Positions 7,796 through 17,231 of a stretch of 60,583 nt of DNA are shown piece by piece. The translations under genes were made by a program, and so were the position numbers. The notes beneath the pieces are model-generated. The model had not been told where the DNA came from, did no database searches, and saw nothing but the letters and a program-made list of their open reading frames with translations. The first letter of the stretch is position 1; every line of letters starts with the position of its first letter. The stretch is taken from the NCBI GenBank assembly GCA_017746715.1, contig JAGHZQ010000066.1, forward strand, positions 1 to 60,583. The letters run 5' to 3'. Source of the stretch: Cyanobacteria bacterium SBLK (GTDB lineage: Bacteria; Cyanobacteriota; Cyanobacteriia; Cyanobacteriales; Spirulinaceae).

Positions 7796-8761
7796 GTGAA
7801 ATTCTTATTTATTATCGATCCGATTTCCCTCCTCATTCCCGGTCACGATAGCAGCGTGGCGATGATGGAAAGCACCCAAGAATTGGGACACGAGGTTTGG
7901 ATAACAGAAGTGAATCACCTCAGCGTCATTTCCGGACAAGCATGGGGTTTTCTGCAACCCGTCACCCTGAATCCCGTAGAACGACAAGGCGATCGCTGGG
8001 CGGCCAAAGAACAATGGTACGACCTCGGAGAAGGTCAATTGCAGCCCCTAGAAGCGATGAATGCCATCTTGATGAGAAAAGACCCTCCCGTCACTATTCC
8101 CTACCTCTACGTCACGCAAATCCTCGATCTCGTCAATCCAGTAAAAACATTAGTCGTCAATCGTCCGCGAGGATTGCAGGCTGCGAATGAGAAATTATAT
8201 GCCCTCAATTTTCTCTCAGCAATTCCCGAAACGATTGTTACCCAAGATAGACAAGTTATTTTGGATTTTGTCAGTCGAAAAAGAGCGGCTGTTTTAAAAC
8301 CTTTGGATGGGAAAGGTGGAGAAGGAATTTTATTTTTACAGGATGGCGATCGCAATCTCAATTCTTTAATTGAAATTAGCACCCATTGGGGGCGAGAACC
8401 CGTTATGATTCAGCAATATTTACCGGCTGCTGCCGAAGGAGATAAACGAGTTATTTTATTAAATGGAGAACCTATCGGAGCAGTCAATCGCATCCCTGTC
8501 GGGAAAGAATTTCGCGGGAATATGGCCGTGGGAGGACGAGTCGCCAAAACAGAAATTAGCGATCGCGATCGCGAGATTTGCAATATCGTGGCTTCTCAAC
8601 TAAAGGAAGATGGCCTGTATTTTGTCGGCTTAGATATTATTGGCGGTTATCTAACCGAAGTTAATGTCACCAGCCCCACGGGAATTCGCGAAATCGATCT
8701 CCTTAATAACGTTTCTTTAGGAAAGCAGGTCATTGAATGGATTGTTTCAGTCACCCTATAG
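7796..8761 (+). CDS. gshB: Glutathione synthetase
   Basis: A 321-residue ATP-grasp ligase joining gamma-glutamylcysteine and glycine, the last step of glutathione synthesis. Family hallmarks are the start MKFLFIIDPI, RKDPPVTIPYLYVTQILD, NRPRGLQAANEKLYAL, VLKPLDGKGGEGI (nucleotide loop), IQQYLPAAAEGDKRVILLNGEP and NVTSPTGIREID. Length is normal. The start is GTG at 7796; no strong Shine-Dalgarno is seen. The glutaredoxin gene that often precedes gshB in bacteria is absent. Confidence 0.95.
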   Translation: MKFLFIIDPISLLIPGHDSSVAMMESTQELGHEVWITEVNHLSVISGQAWGFLQPVTLNPVERQGDRWAAKEQWYDLGEGQLQPLEAMNAILMRKDPPVTIPYLYVTQILDLVNPVKTLVVNRPRGLQAANEKLYALNFLSAIPETIVTQDRQVILDFVSRKRAAVLKPLDGKGGEGILFLQDGDRNLNSLIEISTHWGREPVMIQQYLPAAAEGDKRVILLNGEPIGAVNRIPVGKEFRGNMAVGGRVAKTEISDRDREICNIVASQLKEDGLYFVGLDIIGGYLTEVNVTSPTGIREIDLLNNVSLGKQVIEWIVSVTL

Positions 8762-8792
8762 AGACGTAGATGCTACGTTCCTACATTTGCAT

Positions 8793-9626
8793 TTAATCAT
8801 CATCTTCAAATTCTTCAATAACTTCTTTTCCTTCTTCACTCAACACAAAATCAATGAAATCGCGAACGAGAGTTTGACTTTCTGGGGAAAATACAATTCC
8901 TAAAGTTTGTGCCATTTTATAGCGTCCGTTCTCTAAATTTTCGCGCGTGGGTTCGATCCCGTCCAAACTGAGAATATTGAGAGACAATTCAGCAAGTTCT
9001 TCCGAGAGAGGAATTGCGCCGATGCTGTATTCTGTTGTCGAGATCGCTTCTAGAGCCTGTGCTTCGTCGGTTAATAAAATAGCATCTTCTGTAATTTGTA
9101 AATTCTTTCCTAAATGATGTTCTCGCAAGAGTTTTTTCTCGCTTTCATCTTCAGGAATATCGATCGGAACGATAGGTGCATTTTCTCCACCTACCTCTTG
9201 CCAGTTTTTAATTTCTCCTCGATAAATTCCTTGTAATTGTTCTGTGGTTAGATTATTCACATTACCAATACTTTGATGCGCGACAATAACCAAAGCATTT
9301 TGAGCGAGAGCGCGGTATTCAATGGCGCTACTCCGTTCTTCTGCATAGGGAGAACGTCCGACCGCACCAATATCCATAATATTATCTTTGACACCTTGAA
9401 TGCCGCCACTGGTTTGACTATTGGGTAAAAATGCAAACTCAATATTTTTGTTGGTTTCTCGATAGGTTTCGGCTAGATCCTCTAGAAGTTCGTAGGTTTC
9501 GGCAGAACCGCCAATTTTAATTTCTTTTTGGGTTGGCGATATTTGACTGGCTTTATTTTGCGTGCAACTTTGGATGCAGACTAAAGCGATCGGTGCAAGC
9601 AATTTTAAGATTCGAGAGAATTTCAT
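8793..9626 (-). CDS. PstS-like phosphate-binding lipoprotein
   Basis: A 277-residue periplasmic substrate-binding protein of the PstS/SphX type. The N-terminus is a lipoprotein signal with candidate lipobox IQSC (Cys about residue 21). The mature part begins KEIKIGGSAETYELLEDLAETY, followed by a phosphate-loop-like segment SQTSGGIQGVKDNIMDIGAVGR and EIKNWQEVGG. All fit the PBP-like_2 fold. No pstC/A/B transport genes are nearby, so it is an orphan binding protein. The ligand is inferred as phosphate or another oxyanion. The C-terminus is very acidic. Confidence 0.85.
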   Translation of the reverse strand: MKFSRILKLLAPIALVCIQSCTQNKASQISPTQKEIKIGGSAETYELLEDLAETYRETNKNIEFAFLPNSQTSGGIQGVKDNIMDIGAVGRSPYAEERSSAIEYRALAQNALVIVAHQSIGNVNNLTTEQLQGIYRGEIKNWQEVGGENAPIVPIDIPEDESEKKLLREHHLGKNLQITEDAILLTDEAQALEAISTTEYSIGAIPLSEELAELSLNILSLDGIEPTRENLENGRYKMAQTLGIVFSPESQTLVRDFIDFVLSEEGKEVIEEFEDDD

Positions 9627-9653
9627 TGATTTTGGATTTTGACTTCCTTAAGC

Positions 9654-10349
9654 TCATTGTAGTAAAACTCGTTGTGCTAAGATAATTTTCCTTCTTAAAT
9701 CGCTGAATTTGTCCAATCCCCTGCAATTATCTGGCAAATTTGCCAGATGAGAAATATCGCCATTGCATTCCATTGTCCAGCGATCGCCTTCCTTTACTAA
9801 TTTAACCAATCCGCACAAAGGGCGGCGAATTTTTATTTTCTGTTGCAGCAATTCTCGACTCATGCAAGCGATGGGGGAAGAATGGGTGACAATTAAAAAG
9901 TTTTCGGGGAATTCTCGAGTGAACTGACGGATGGTTTGACGCGATCGCGCCAGCATGACCCCTTCAGATTCGGGATAGCGAACGGTAACGCGAGAAGTAT
10001 ACTCGAGATCGATTCTGGGAAAACGCTGTTTTAAAGCAGGAAGAGAAAGGATTTCCGGGGTTAGGGAAATCAAAGAAAAAGATAAAAACTCCGATAATCC
10101 TGCCTCGATTTTGATAGGAAGAGCGATCGCTTCGGCGACATAATTTGCGGTTTGGACGGTTCGCAGAAAAGGCGAGGCAAAAATATGTCGAATATCCTTC
10201 CCGACCAAGCGCTGACCCAAGGCCTTCGCCTGTTCGACCCCATCGGGAGACAAAGCCGGATTAAACGGCTGAGATGCCATTTCAATCCAACTGGGGTCGA
10301 TAAAATCTTCTCGGTTGCCATGTCTGGCGATCCAAATCGTTTGTTTCAT
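9654..10349 (-). CDS. Histidine phosphatase family protein
   Basis: A phosphoglycerate-mutase-like phosphatase of about 231 residues. The phospho-acceptor motif is RHGNRED. Other family motifs are LSPDGVEQAKALGQRL, IFASPFLRTVQTA and the second catalytic His in VTHSSPIACMSRELL. I place the start at the ATG at 10349 (MKQTIWIARHGN). The longer frame opens into a dispersed repeat and adds 29 non-conserved residues. The substrate cannot be deduced. Confidence 0.88.
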   Translation of the reverse strand: MKQTIWIARHGNREDFIDPSWIEMASQPFNPALSPDGVEQAKALGQRLVGKDIRHIFASPFLRTVQTANYVAEAIALPIKIEAGLSEFLSFSLISLTPEILSLPALKQRFPRIDLEYTSRVTVRYPESEGVMLARSRQTIRQFTREFPENFLIVTHSSPIACMSRELLQQKIKIRRPLCGLVKLVKEGDRWTMECNGDISHLANLPDNCRGLDKFSDLRRKIILAQRVLLQ

Positions 10350-10364
10350 ATTGTGCAAAGTGCA

Positions 10365-10500
10365 ATAACTGGTGACTGGTTTGATGCGCGTTCCCTCTCT
10401 TGGTCGGCATTCCCTTGCGTCTGTCTTGGTTCGCATTCCCTAGGCTGGGCAACCTCGCCGGGGTCGCACCGCTGGTGGACTGGTAACTGGTAACTGAAAA
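10365..10500. repeat. Intergenic repeat cluster upstream of glgA
   Basis: Short direct repeats of ACTGGT(A/G) type occur at about 10368-10380 and 10480-10497. The 16-mer GCATTCCCTTGCGTCT at 10407-10422 is shared with the window start. GCATTCCCTAGGCTGGGCA follows. This is a mosaic of dispersed repeats with no gene. Confidence 0.5.
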
Positions 10501-10565
10501 ATGCCTGTTGACTGTTGACAGCCTGCAATTAACAATTAGCAAAGATACAGTTAACAAAAATCAAC

Positions 10566-11996
10566 ATGAAAATTTTATTCGTTGCTGCAGAAGTTGCACC
10601 ATTGGCGAAAGTCGGAGGAATGGGGGATGTTGTTGGAACGCTCCCCAAGATTTTACGCAATATGGGGCATGACGTGCGGATATTTATGCCTTATTACGGT
10701 TTCCTTAGCAGCAATCCCTTATTGGACATTCCCGAAGACCCCTTGTGGTGGGGAACGGCCATGTTTCAGAAATTCGCCGTTTACGAAACCACCTTCGATG
10801 AAATCGTTCCCCTGTATCTCTTCGGACACCCCTGCTTCGATCCCAATCGCATTTATTACGGTGACGATGAAGATTGGCGCTTTACTTTTTTTGCCAATGG
10901 TGCCGCAGAGTTTGCTTGGAATTATTGGAAGCCCGATATTATCCACTGCAATGACTGGCATACGGGAATGATTCCCGTGTGGATGCATGAAACCCCTGAT
11001 ATTAAAACTATTTTCACCATTCACAATATTGCTTATCAAGGGCCTTGGCGTTGGAAATTAGAGCAATTTGCTTGGTGTCCTTGGTATATGCAGGGTCATA
11101 ACACCATGGCTGCTGCCGTTCAATTTGCCGATCGCGTCACCACGGTATCCCCCACCTACGCCGAGCAAATTAAAACCCCTGCTTATGGAGAACAAATCGA
11201 CGGCTTGATGTCATTTGTTAGCAGCAAGTTGCGGGGCATACTCAATGGAATTGATATTGAAGGCTATAATCCCGAAACCGATCGCTACATCGTCGAGAAT
11301 TTTAGCGCCGACAACTTTGACAAGCGAATCGAAAATAAAATTGCCCTACAAGAGGAATTGGGTTTGGAGATCGATCCCGGTAAGTTCCTCGTGGGGATGG
11401 TGACGCGCTTGGTCGAGCAAAAAGGTATCGATATTCTCATGCAAGTGATGGATCGCTTTCTTTCTTATAGCGACGCACAATTCGTACTTTTAGGCACTGG
11501 CGATCGCTACTACGAAACGCAAATGTGGCATTTAGCCTCTCACCATCACCGTCGTGTCTCGGCGCAAATTCTCTACAACGACGGGTTATCTCGCCGCATT
11601 TACGCGGGTACCGATGCCTTCTTGATGCCTTCTCGCTTTGAACCTTGCGGCATTTCCCAATTGCTGGCCATGCGCTACGGTTCTGTTCCTATCGTACGCC
11701 GCACGGGTGGTTTGGTCGATACGGTCTCTCACCACGATCCCGTTAATGGCATGGGAACCGGTTACTGTTTCGATCGCTACGAACCCCTCGATTTCTTCAC
11801 CTGTATGGTCCGGGCATGGGAAGGCTATCGCTATAAGGATACGTGGAAAGCCCTGCAACAACGTGCCATGTCTCAACGCTTTAGTTGGGACGATTCCGCT
11901 CGGGAGTATATCAAAATGTACAAGGAACTCCTAGGACTTCCCATCGAGGAACTCCTTCCGGAAGAGAAAGCTGCTCCAGTCCTCAGTGCCGTTTAA
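10566..11996 (+). CDS. glgA: Glycogen synthase (ADP-glucose type)
   Basis: A 476-residue GT5 glycosyltransferase that extends glycogen from ADP-glucose. The nucleotide-binding motif KVGGMGDV is at residues 15-22. HCNDWHTG and the C-terminal catalytic region PSRFEPCGISQLLAMRYG followed by RRTGGLVDTV are intact. The start MKILFVAAEVAPLAKVGG is typical of cyanobacterial GlgA, and the length is normal. It is followed by a clear intrinsic terminator. Confidence 0.97.
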   Translation: MKILFVAAEVAPLAKVGGMGDVVGTLPKILRNMGHDVRIFMPYYGFLSSNPLLDIPEDPLWWGTAMFQKFAVYETTFDEIVPLYLFGHPCFDPNRIYYGDDEDWRFTFFANGAAEFAWNYWKPDIIHCNDWHTGMIPVWMHETPDIKTIFTIHNIAYQGPWRWKLEQFAWCPWYMQGHNTMAAAVQFADRVTTVSPTYAEQIKTPAYGEQIDGLMSFVSSKLRGILNGIDIEGYNPETDRYIVENFSADNFDKRIENKIALQEELGLEIDPGKFLVGMVTRLVEQKGIDILMQVMDRFLSYSDAQFVLLGTGDRYYETQMWHLASHHHRRVSAQILYNDGLSRRIYAGTDAFLMPSRFEPCGISQLLAMRYGSVPIVRRTGGLVDTVSHHDPVNGMGTGYCFDRYEPLDFFTCMVRAWEGYRYKDTWKALQQRAMSQRFSWDDSAREYIKMYKELLGLPIEELLPEEKAAPVLSAV

Positions 11997-12018
11997 GAGC
12001 CATTCACAGTTTCTAGAA

Positions 12019-12057
12019 GAGTCGAGGGAACACATTGAGTATCCCTCGCTCTTTTTT
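12019..12057 (+). terminator. Rho-independent terminator after glgA
   Basis: GAGTCGAGGGA (12019-12029) pairs with TCCCTCGCTC (12042-12051) with a single bulged T, followed by six Ts at 12052-12057. It lies 22 bp after the glgA stop. Confidence 0.85.
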
Positions 12058-12072
12058 GACACTCTTCATTCT

Positions 12073-12510
12073 TCATTCTTCATTCTTCACTTCTTTCTCG
12101 CGGCGATCGAGTTCTGTTTCCCAAAGATCGAGTTCTTCTTGCTTTTTCTTGAATTTTTGTTCCATAGTTTCGCGGCGAGATTCTAATTCTAAATTTCTTG
12201 TCGTAAACTGTTGCTGGTTCAGGCTTAATTCTTGTCGCCAGTCTTGAATAGTATCTTTCTGTTGCAATGAGGTTAAAAGCCAATCCGTCACATCTTCGAT
12301 CTCTTGAAGATAGTCCTTGTCATCTAATTCCACCAGAACTAAAAAACCAACTTTTGGGGTGAAACATTCTGCAATTTGTTCGTCAGTAAGATGTACCAAT
12401 CGCGATACGTCATTGACAACCCAAGTATTATCGGCAAGAATATGCCTTGCCAGTAATTGTAACTTGATTCCCGATGCTGAATTATGTTGCACTCGTGCTA
12501 GATATTGCAT
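12073..12510 (-). CDS. Hypothetical coiled-coil protein, tandem paralogue 2
   Basis: A protein of about 145 residues starting MQYLARVQHNSASGIKLQLLA at ATG 12510; an upstream in-frame extension to 12576 is not shared with its paralogue. Residues 1-90 form a compact domain (TWVVNDVSR, VLVELDD, IEDVTDWLLTSLQQ). Residues 90-145 are strongly heptad-like and charged, consistent with a coiled coil. It is clearly homologous along its length to the gene at 12563-12979, 52 bp upstream, so the two arose by tandem duplication. The stop codon falls inside an ATTCTTC heptamer array. Function is unknown. Confidence 0.75.
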   Translation of the reverse strand: MQYLARVQHNSASGIKLQLLARHILADNTWVVNDVSRLVHLTDEQIAECFTPKVGFLVLVELDDKDYLQEIEDVTDWLLTSLQQKDTIQDWRQELSLNQQQFTTRNLELESRRETMEQKFKKKQEELDLWETELDRREKEVKNEE

Positions 12511-12562
12511 TATTTTTGCAGTGACTGGCGAGGGAAATCGAATTGAGAATACCCAGAAGCTT

Positions 12563-12979
12563 TTATTCTTCCACAAGTTGTTTTTCGCGGAGTTGGAGTG
12601 CTTCTTCTCTGCGCTCGAGTTCTCTTTGCCTTTTTTTAAATTCTTGTTCCATTTTTTCCCGACGAGCCTCTAATTCTAAATTTCTGATGGTTAATTCTTG
12701 GCTTTCTAAGGTTAATTCCTGTCGCCATTGAATTTTTTCTTCTTGTTGCAAGGACGCGAACAGCCAATCCGTTACATCTTCAATGGCCTCGGGAACTCCC
12801 CTTTCATCCAATTCGACCACAACGAACGCGGACACGTCGGGAATTTTTCCGTTTTCGAGATGCACCGATCGCGATACGTCATCGACAACCCAAACATTAT
12901 CGGGAACTGCGTGCTTGGCAAGTAACTGCAACTCGATTCCCGATGCTGAATTGTTTTGCACTCGTGCTAAATATTGCAT
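12563..12979 (-). CDS. Hypothetical coiled-coil protein, tandem paralogue 1
   Basis: A 138-residue protein starting MQYLARVQNNSASGIELQLLA. It has the same architecture as the following gene: an N-terminal domain (NVWVVDDVSRSVHLE, FVVVELDERG, IEDVTDWLFASLQQEE), then a charged coiled coil rich in Glu/Lys/Arg. I recognise the pattern as a cyanobacterial hypothetical family but know no function. It is probably co-transcribed with its paralogue. Confidence 0.75.
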   Translation of the reverse strand: MQYLARVQNNSASGIELQLLAKHAVPDNVWVVDDVSRSVHLENGKIPDVSAFVVVELDERGVPEAIEDVTDWLFASLQQEEKIQWRQELTLESQELTIRNLELEARREKMEQEFKKRQRELERREEALQLREKQLVEE

Positions 12980-13102
12980 TAGTTTGGCAGTCGCTGACGA
13001 TCGACAGAATAAATCAAACTCTCACACCTCAAAACCTTCCTTATCCCTACTCGGCAGTATCTTACGCAAACGCAAGGTGGAAAGCTGCTAAAACTGGAGC
13101 GG

Positions 13103-16100
13103 CTATTGAAGGCGATCGAGGCGATCGCGTAAAATTTCGACTTGTTTTTCTGCTTCCGTTAAAGCATCTCGCGCACCCCGTACGATATTTTCCGGCGCTT
13201 GACTGACAAATTTAGGATTGTTTAAGCGTCCGGTCAAAGACTTTACTTCTCCTTCAACTTTACCTAATTTTTTCTCCAACTTCGTCCGTAAAGCCACTAA
13301 ATCGACAACGCCTTGTAAGGGAACGAGAACTTGCACCGTTCCTACAACCCCGGCAAAGGCTTGCGATCGATCTTCTTGCAAAGTGGGGACGATCGCGACG
13401 GTTTCTCCTTTAGCTAAATCTTGAATGTAGGCTTGTCCTGCCATCAAGATTTGCCGCTCTTCTTCCCGTTCGCTTTGCAGGATAATGGCCGTTTTTACGC
13501 TAGGTTTAATTTCGGCTTCTGCTCGCAAATTGCGAAGGGTCCGAATTGTCTCGATGAGCAAATTAAATTCTTCTTCGAGTATGGGATCGATGAGAGAAGT
13601 GGGAAGTTGGGGGTCAGAAGTTGGCAGTGGAGAATCTTCTGCAGTAAGAATTGGAGGAGATTGGCTCGGAGTAGAAGGAGGAGCTTCTTCTGAAGACGCT
13701 GCACCTAGGGTTTCCTGCCAGCGCTTACGAGCGAACGAGCGTAAATCTTGACGATCTGAAGACCGGAGGAGATAGCGCAGGACAAACCAGATTGAGGTCA
13801 GAACGCCAGCCAGTTTCAGCGTGGGTTCGACAAAGGGGATGGTATTGATGGCTTCGAGCAGGGCAAAGGTAATGTACAAAATCACCACAGAGCCAGCAAC
13901 GATCGCCCCTATACTCAAACCCTGTTGGTTGCGTTGAAAAAATTGATTGATGCCGTCCGGTAAGCCTGCCAGAAATTGCAGCAAGGAATTCTCGTATTCG
14001 GGAGCGACAGGAGGTAATTGCCGATTTGCCTTTTGTCCCTCACTGGTGACGGGTGACGGGTGACTCTTCGGCAGGTTCGTTTTGTCTTCGCTCAACGGCC
14101 TCAGAGCATCGGTGGTGACGGGTGATGGGTGAGCGGTATCCCAGGGATCGGCAATTTCGTAACTTTGAGGTTGGGAGGGGGCAAGAATTTCATCAACTTC
14201 GGGATAGGTTTGCAAGCAGAGAACTTTCCCGGTTTCTCGGACGAGAACTTGCCAGATCTCCTCGGTAATATGGGGCATAAAGGGATGAAGGAGTTTGAGA
14301 ATTCCTTCGAGGACATAAGCCAATGTTTGCCGTGCCACTTGCCGGGAACGGGGATGCCCGTCGGAGCGCAATCGGGGCTTGACCAGTTCGATATACCAGT
14401 CGCAAAAATCTCCCCAAATAAACTCGTATATGCGTTTGGCGGCTTCTCCCAAACCATAGCGATCGATATCCCTGCGCGCGTCTCGAACGGTTTGGTAGAA
14501 ACGGGAGAGAATCCAGCGATCGCTTAATTCCAATACCGTTATATCTGGCCTTCCCAAGCGATCGGGGGTTTGTCCTTCCAAGTTCATCAGAACAAAGCGT
14601 GCGGCATTCCAGAGTTTATTGGCAAAGTTACGGGACGCGGCGACGGATTTCGATTCGTCGGTACCGCGATCGTACTGCAAGCTGATGTCTTGTCCCGCCC
14701 CTGCAACTTCTTTAATCAGGGTATAGCGCAGGGCATCAGTCCCATATTTATCGATCAAAATCAAGGGATTGATGCCATTCCCTGAAGATTTGGACATTTT
14801 CTTGCCATTTTCATCTCGAACCAATCCGTGAATGTAGACATCCTTAAAGGGCATCTCGTCGGTGAAATGTCCGGACATCATCGTCATCCGTGCCACCCAA
14901 AAGAAGATGATGTCAAAACCGGTCACGAGGGTGGAATTGGGATAATACGCCTGTAAATCCGAGGTTTCCTTGGGCCAGCCCATGGTTGAGAACGGCCATA
15001 GCCCCGAGGAAAACCACGTATCGAGAACGTCGGGGTCTTGTTCGAGTTTGACCTCGGTCCCAAACATGACCTTTGCTTTTCCGAGGGCTTCGGTTTCGTT
15101 GCGGGCAACGACAAAGGGTGTTTTCTCGGTAATTTCCCCATCGGTTTCGCTGATGGCATACCATGCGGGGATTTGGTGTCCCCACCACAACTGCCGCGAG
15201 ATGCACCAATCTCGCAGGCGAACCAACCAATCCCGGTAGACTTTACTCCAGCGTTCCGGCACGAAACGGGGGGAATTTTGGCTGTCGAGGTGATGGAGGG
15301 CGCGTTGGGCGAGGGGTTCGATTTTTACGAACCACTGGGTGGAGAGGAGGGGTTCGACGGGAACCTTGCCGCGATCGCTGTAAGGGACGGCGTGGCGATA
15401 TTCTTCCACATTCACCAATAATTTATCCATCTCCAAGCGCTTGATGACATTGCGTCGCGCTTCAAAGCGATCCTGCCCGGCAAAGTCCCCGCCATTCTCA
15501 TTTAACGTGCCGTCTTTATTCAAAATATTGATAAAGGGCAAATTCTGACGCTGTCCCATTTCGAAATCGTTGGGATCGTGAGCGGGAGTCACTTTCACGC
15601 AACCGGTTCCGAAGGACGGATCCACCAACTCATCCGCGAAAATGGGAATTTCCCGACCGACAATGGGCAAAATGACGGTTTTGCCGATTAAAGCCTTGTA
15701 GCGATCGTCATTGGGATTGACGGCAATGCCCGTATCTCCCAACATGGTTTCCGGACGGGTGGTGGCCACCTCCACGTGACCGTTGCCGTTGCTGAGAGGG
15801 TAACGAAAATGCCATAAATAACCGTCGATTTCTTTATTTTCTACTTCTAGATCGGAAACGGCGGATTGGGAAGCAGGACACCAATTCACCATATAATTGC
15901 CCCGATAAATCAGCCCTTCATCGTAGAGGCGCACGAAGGCTTCTCGGACGGCTTCGCAGAGGGTCTCGTCCATGGTAAAGCGTTCCCGCGTCCAATCTGC
16001 CGACAAGCCCAAACGCCGCAGTTGATTGACAATTTTTCCCCCGGATTCTTGCCGCCACTGCCACGCTCGCTCTAAAAATTTCTCCCGTCCGATGTCATAG

Positions 16101-16423
16101 CGGGTTTGTCCTTCTTCCCGCAATTGGCGTTCTAAGATCGTTTGTACGGCAATGCTGGCATGATCGGTACCCGGCAGGCAAAGGGTATTTTTTCCCAGCA
16201 TCCGGTGGTAGCGAACTAAGGTATCGATTAAGGCCGTTTCAAAGGCGTGTCCCATGTGGAGGCTGCCCGTGACGTTAGGAGGGGGAATGACAATGCTGTA
16301 TAAGTCGCCGCCTCGGGCGGGATCGGCTTGAAAGACGCGATTGTCTTCCCAGTATTTTTGCCACTTTTCTTCGGTCGCAAAGGGATCGTATTGGGGGGCG
16401 AGGGTTGGGATGGTTGCTGTCAT
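13103..16423 (-). CDS. valS: Valyl-tRNA synthetase with inserted CAAD membrane domain
   Basis: A 1106-residue class Ia synthetase charging tRNA-Val. HIGH-type HMGH is at residues ~56-59 within PPNVTGSLHMGHA, and KMSKS is at ~541. The anticodon-binding domain and C-terminal Val-tRNA arm coiled coil (ALRTKLEKKLGKVEGEVKSL) are present. Between them, residues ~808-910 form a CAAD domain with two hydrophobic spans (around IGAIVAGSVVILYITFALL and LKLAGVLTSIWFVLRYLL). CAAD is known from several cyanobacterial synthetases and anchors them to thylakoid membranes. Flanking linkers are Pro/Ser-rich and include two HPSPVT peptides encoded by GGTGACGGGTGA-type repeat DNA. Normal ValRS is about 900 residues, so the excess is the insert. 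Confidence 0.97.
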   Translation of the reverse strand: MTATIPTLAPQYDPFATEEKWQKYWEDNRVFQADPARGGDLYSIVIPPPNVTGSLHMGHAFETALIDTLVRYHRMLGKNTLCLPGTDHASIAVQTILERQLREEGQTRYDIGREKFLERAWQWRQESGGKIVNQLRRLGLSADWTRERFTMDETLCEAVREAFVRLYDEGLIYRGNYMVNWCPASQSAVSDLEVENKEIDGYLWHFRYPLSNGNGHVEVATTRPETMLGDTGIAVNPNDDRYKALIGKTVILPIVGREIPIFADELVDPSFGTGCVKVTPAHDPNDFEMGQRQNLPFINILNKDGTLNENGGDFAGQDRFEARRNVIKRLEMDKLLVNVEEYRHAVPYSDRGKVPVEPLLSTQWFVKIEPLAQRALHHLDSQNSPRFVPERWSKVYRDWLVRLRDWCISRQLWWGHQIPAWYAISETDGEITEKTPFVVARNETEALGKAKVMFGTEVKLEQDPDVLDTWFSSGLWPFSTMGWPKETSDLQAYYPNSTLVTGFDIIFFWVARMTMMSGHFTDEMPFKDVYIHGLVRDENGKKMSKSSGNGINPLILIDKYGTDALRYTLIKEVAGAGQDISLQYDRGTDESKSVAASRNFANKLWNAARFVLMNLEGQTPDRLGRPDITVLELSDRWILSRFYQTVRDARRDIDRYGLGEAAKRIYEFIWGDFCDWYIELVKPRLRSDGHPRSRQVARQTLAYVLEGILKLLHPFMPHITEEIWQVLVRETGKVLCLQTYPEVDEILAPSQPQSYEIADPWDTAHPSPVTTDALRPLSEDKTNLPKSHPSPVTSEGQKANRQLPPVAPEYENSLLQFLAGLPDGINQFFQRNQQGLSIGAIVAGSVVILYITFALLEAINTIPFVEPTLKLAGVLTSIWFVLRYLLRSSDRQDLRSFARKRWQETLGAASSEEAPPSTPSQSPPILTAEDSPLPTSDPQLPTSLIDPILEEEFNLLIETIRTLRNLRAEAEIKPSVKTAIILQSEREEERQILMAGQAYIQDLAKGETVAIVPTLQEDRSQAFAGVVGTVQVLVPLQGVVDLVALRTKLEKKLGKVEGEVKSLTGRLNNPKFVSQAPENIVRGARDALTEAEKQVEILRDRLDRLQ

Positions 16424-16588
16424 GCGGAGCGTCGGGTAAGGAAGGAAATAATGAGGGAGCGATCGCTTTTCTGGCGTCCTTCAACATTTTGCCACAGCCT
16501 CGCGAGGGTTTCGCGAATTTCTAGCGGCGATCGAGAAATTATAGACTCGTTGAAGCAAGCGATCGGCGTTTTTTCCCATCCATAAAAA

Positions 16589-16608
16589 GGGGAGCAAAAT
16601 GGCTCCCC
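16589..16608 (-). terminator. Rho-independent terminator after psaD
   Basis: Read on the minus strand, GGGGAGC pairs with GCTCCCC around a 6-nt loop, followed by CTTTTTATGG. It lies about 42 bp beyond the psaD stop. Confidence 0.85.
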
Positions 16609-16649
16609 GTCGCATTTACAGAATTAAGTTTTATTGCGGGTAAAGTCTT

Positions 16650-17078
16650 TTAAACCTCGTAAGGGGCGTTGCCCGAGAATTTAAGGGTAGCGGGTTCGGG
16701 GTTTTTGCCGATACTGCGATCTTTTTTACCTACGGGTCCGCGACCTTCGTTGACTTTTTCGGGGAATACGCCATCTGCCGGGTGCAAGTATTGGATTTCT
16801 CCATTGGGATACACGCGATAGATTTTATAGTCCTGAATTTTCGGCTTGAACTTGGTACGGAGTTGAGTTCCAAGGGCGAGACACTGTTCTTTACGGGCGA
16901 GGTAAAGTAGGTTTTCGCCAATGTTCATGATTGCCGCGCCGCCGGTGGGCATTTCAAAAACTTGCTCGGATTCGCTCGTCCAAGTAATGGCATACTTTTC
17001 TTCGGTTTCTGCTTTGGTTAGCAGTCCTCCGGTGCTGCCTCCAAATTTGGGGGTTTGTCCGGTAAGGGCTTCTGTCAT
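16650..17078 (-). CDS. psaD: Photosystem I reaction centre subunit II
   Basis: A 142-residue PsaD, the stromal-side PSI subunit that docks ferredoxin. Signature segments are LTGQTPKFGGSTGGLL, YAITWTSESEQVFEMPTGG, REQ-type ARKEQCLALGTQLRTKFKP, YKIYRVYPNGEIQYLHPADG and NEGRGPVGKKDRSIG. I choose ATG 17078 because AAGGA lies 6 bp upstream and the family start MTEALTGQTPKF is conserved. The 25-residue upstream extension is not. It is monocistronic, with its own terminator. Confidence 0.98.
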   Translation of the reverse strand: MTEALTGQTPKFGGSTGGLLTKAETEEKYAITWTSESEQVFEMPTGGAAIMNIGENLLYLARKEQCLALGTQLRTKFKPKIQDYKIYRVYPNGEIQYLHPADGVFPEKVNEGRGPVGKKDRSIGKNPEPATLKFSGNAPYEV

Positions 17079-17231
17079 AATCCTTCTCTCTAAATCTGAA
17101 TGATTTAGGGGAATGCTATCACCGGAGGGTTCTTTATTTTCGGGTTTTGTCAAGAACTGTAACAGTTGTTTAACATTGGGAGGAAATGGGTCGCTTCAAC
17201 GAACAACAATCGACGATCGATTATCAATGTT

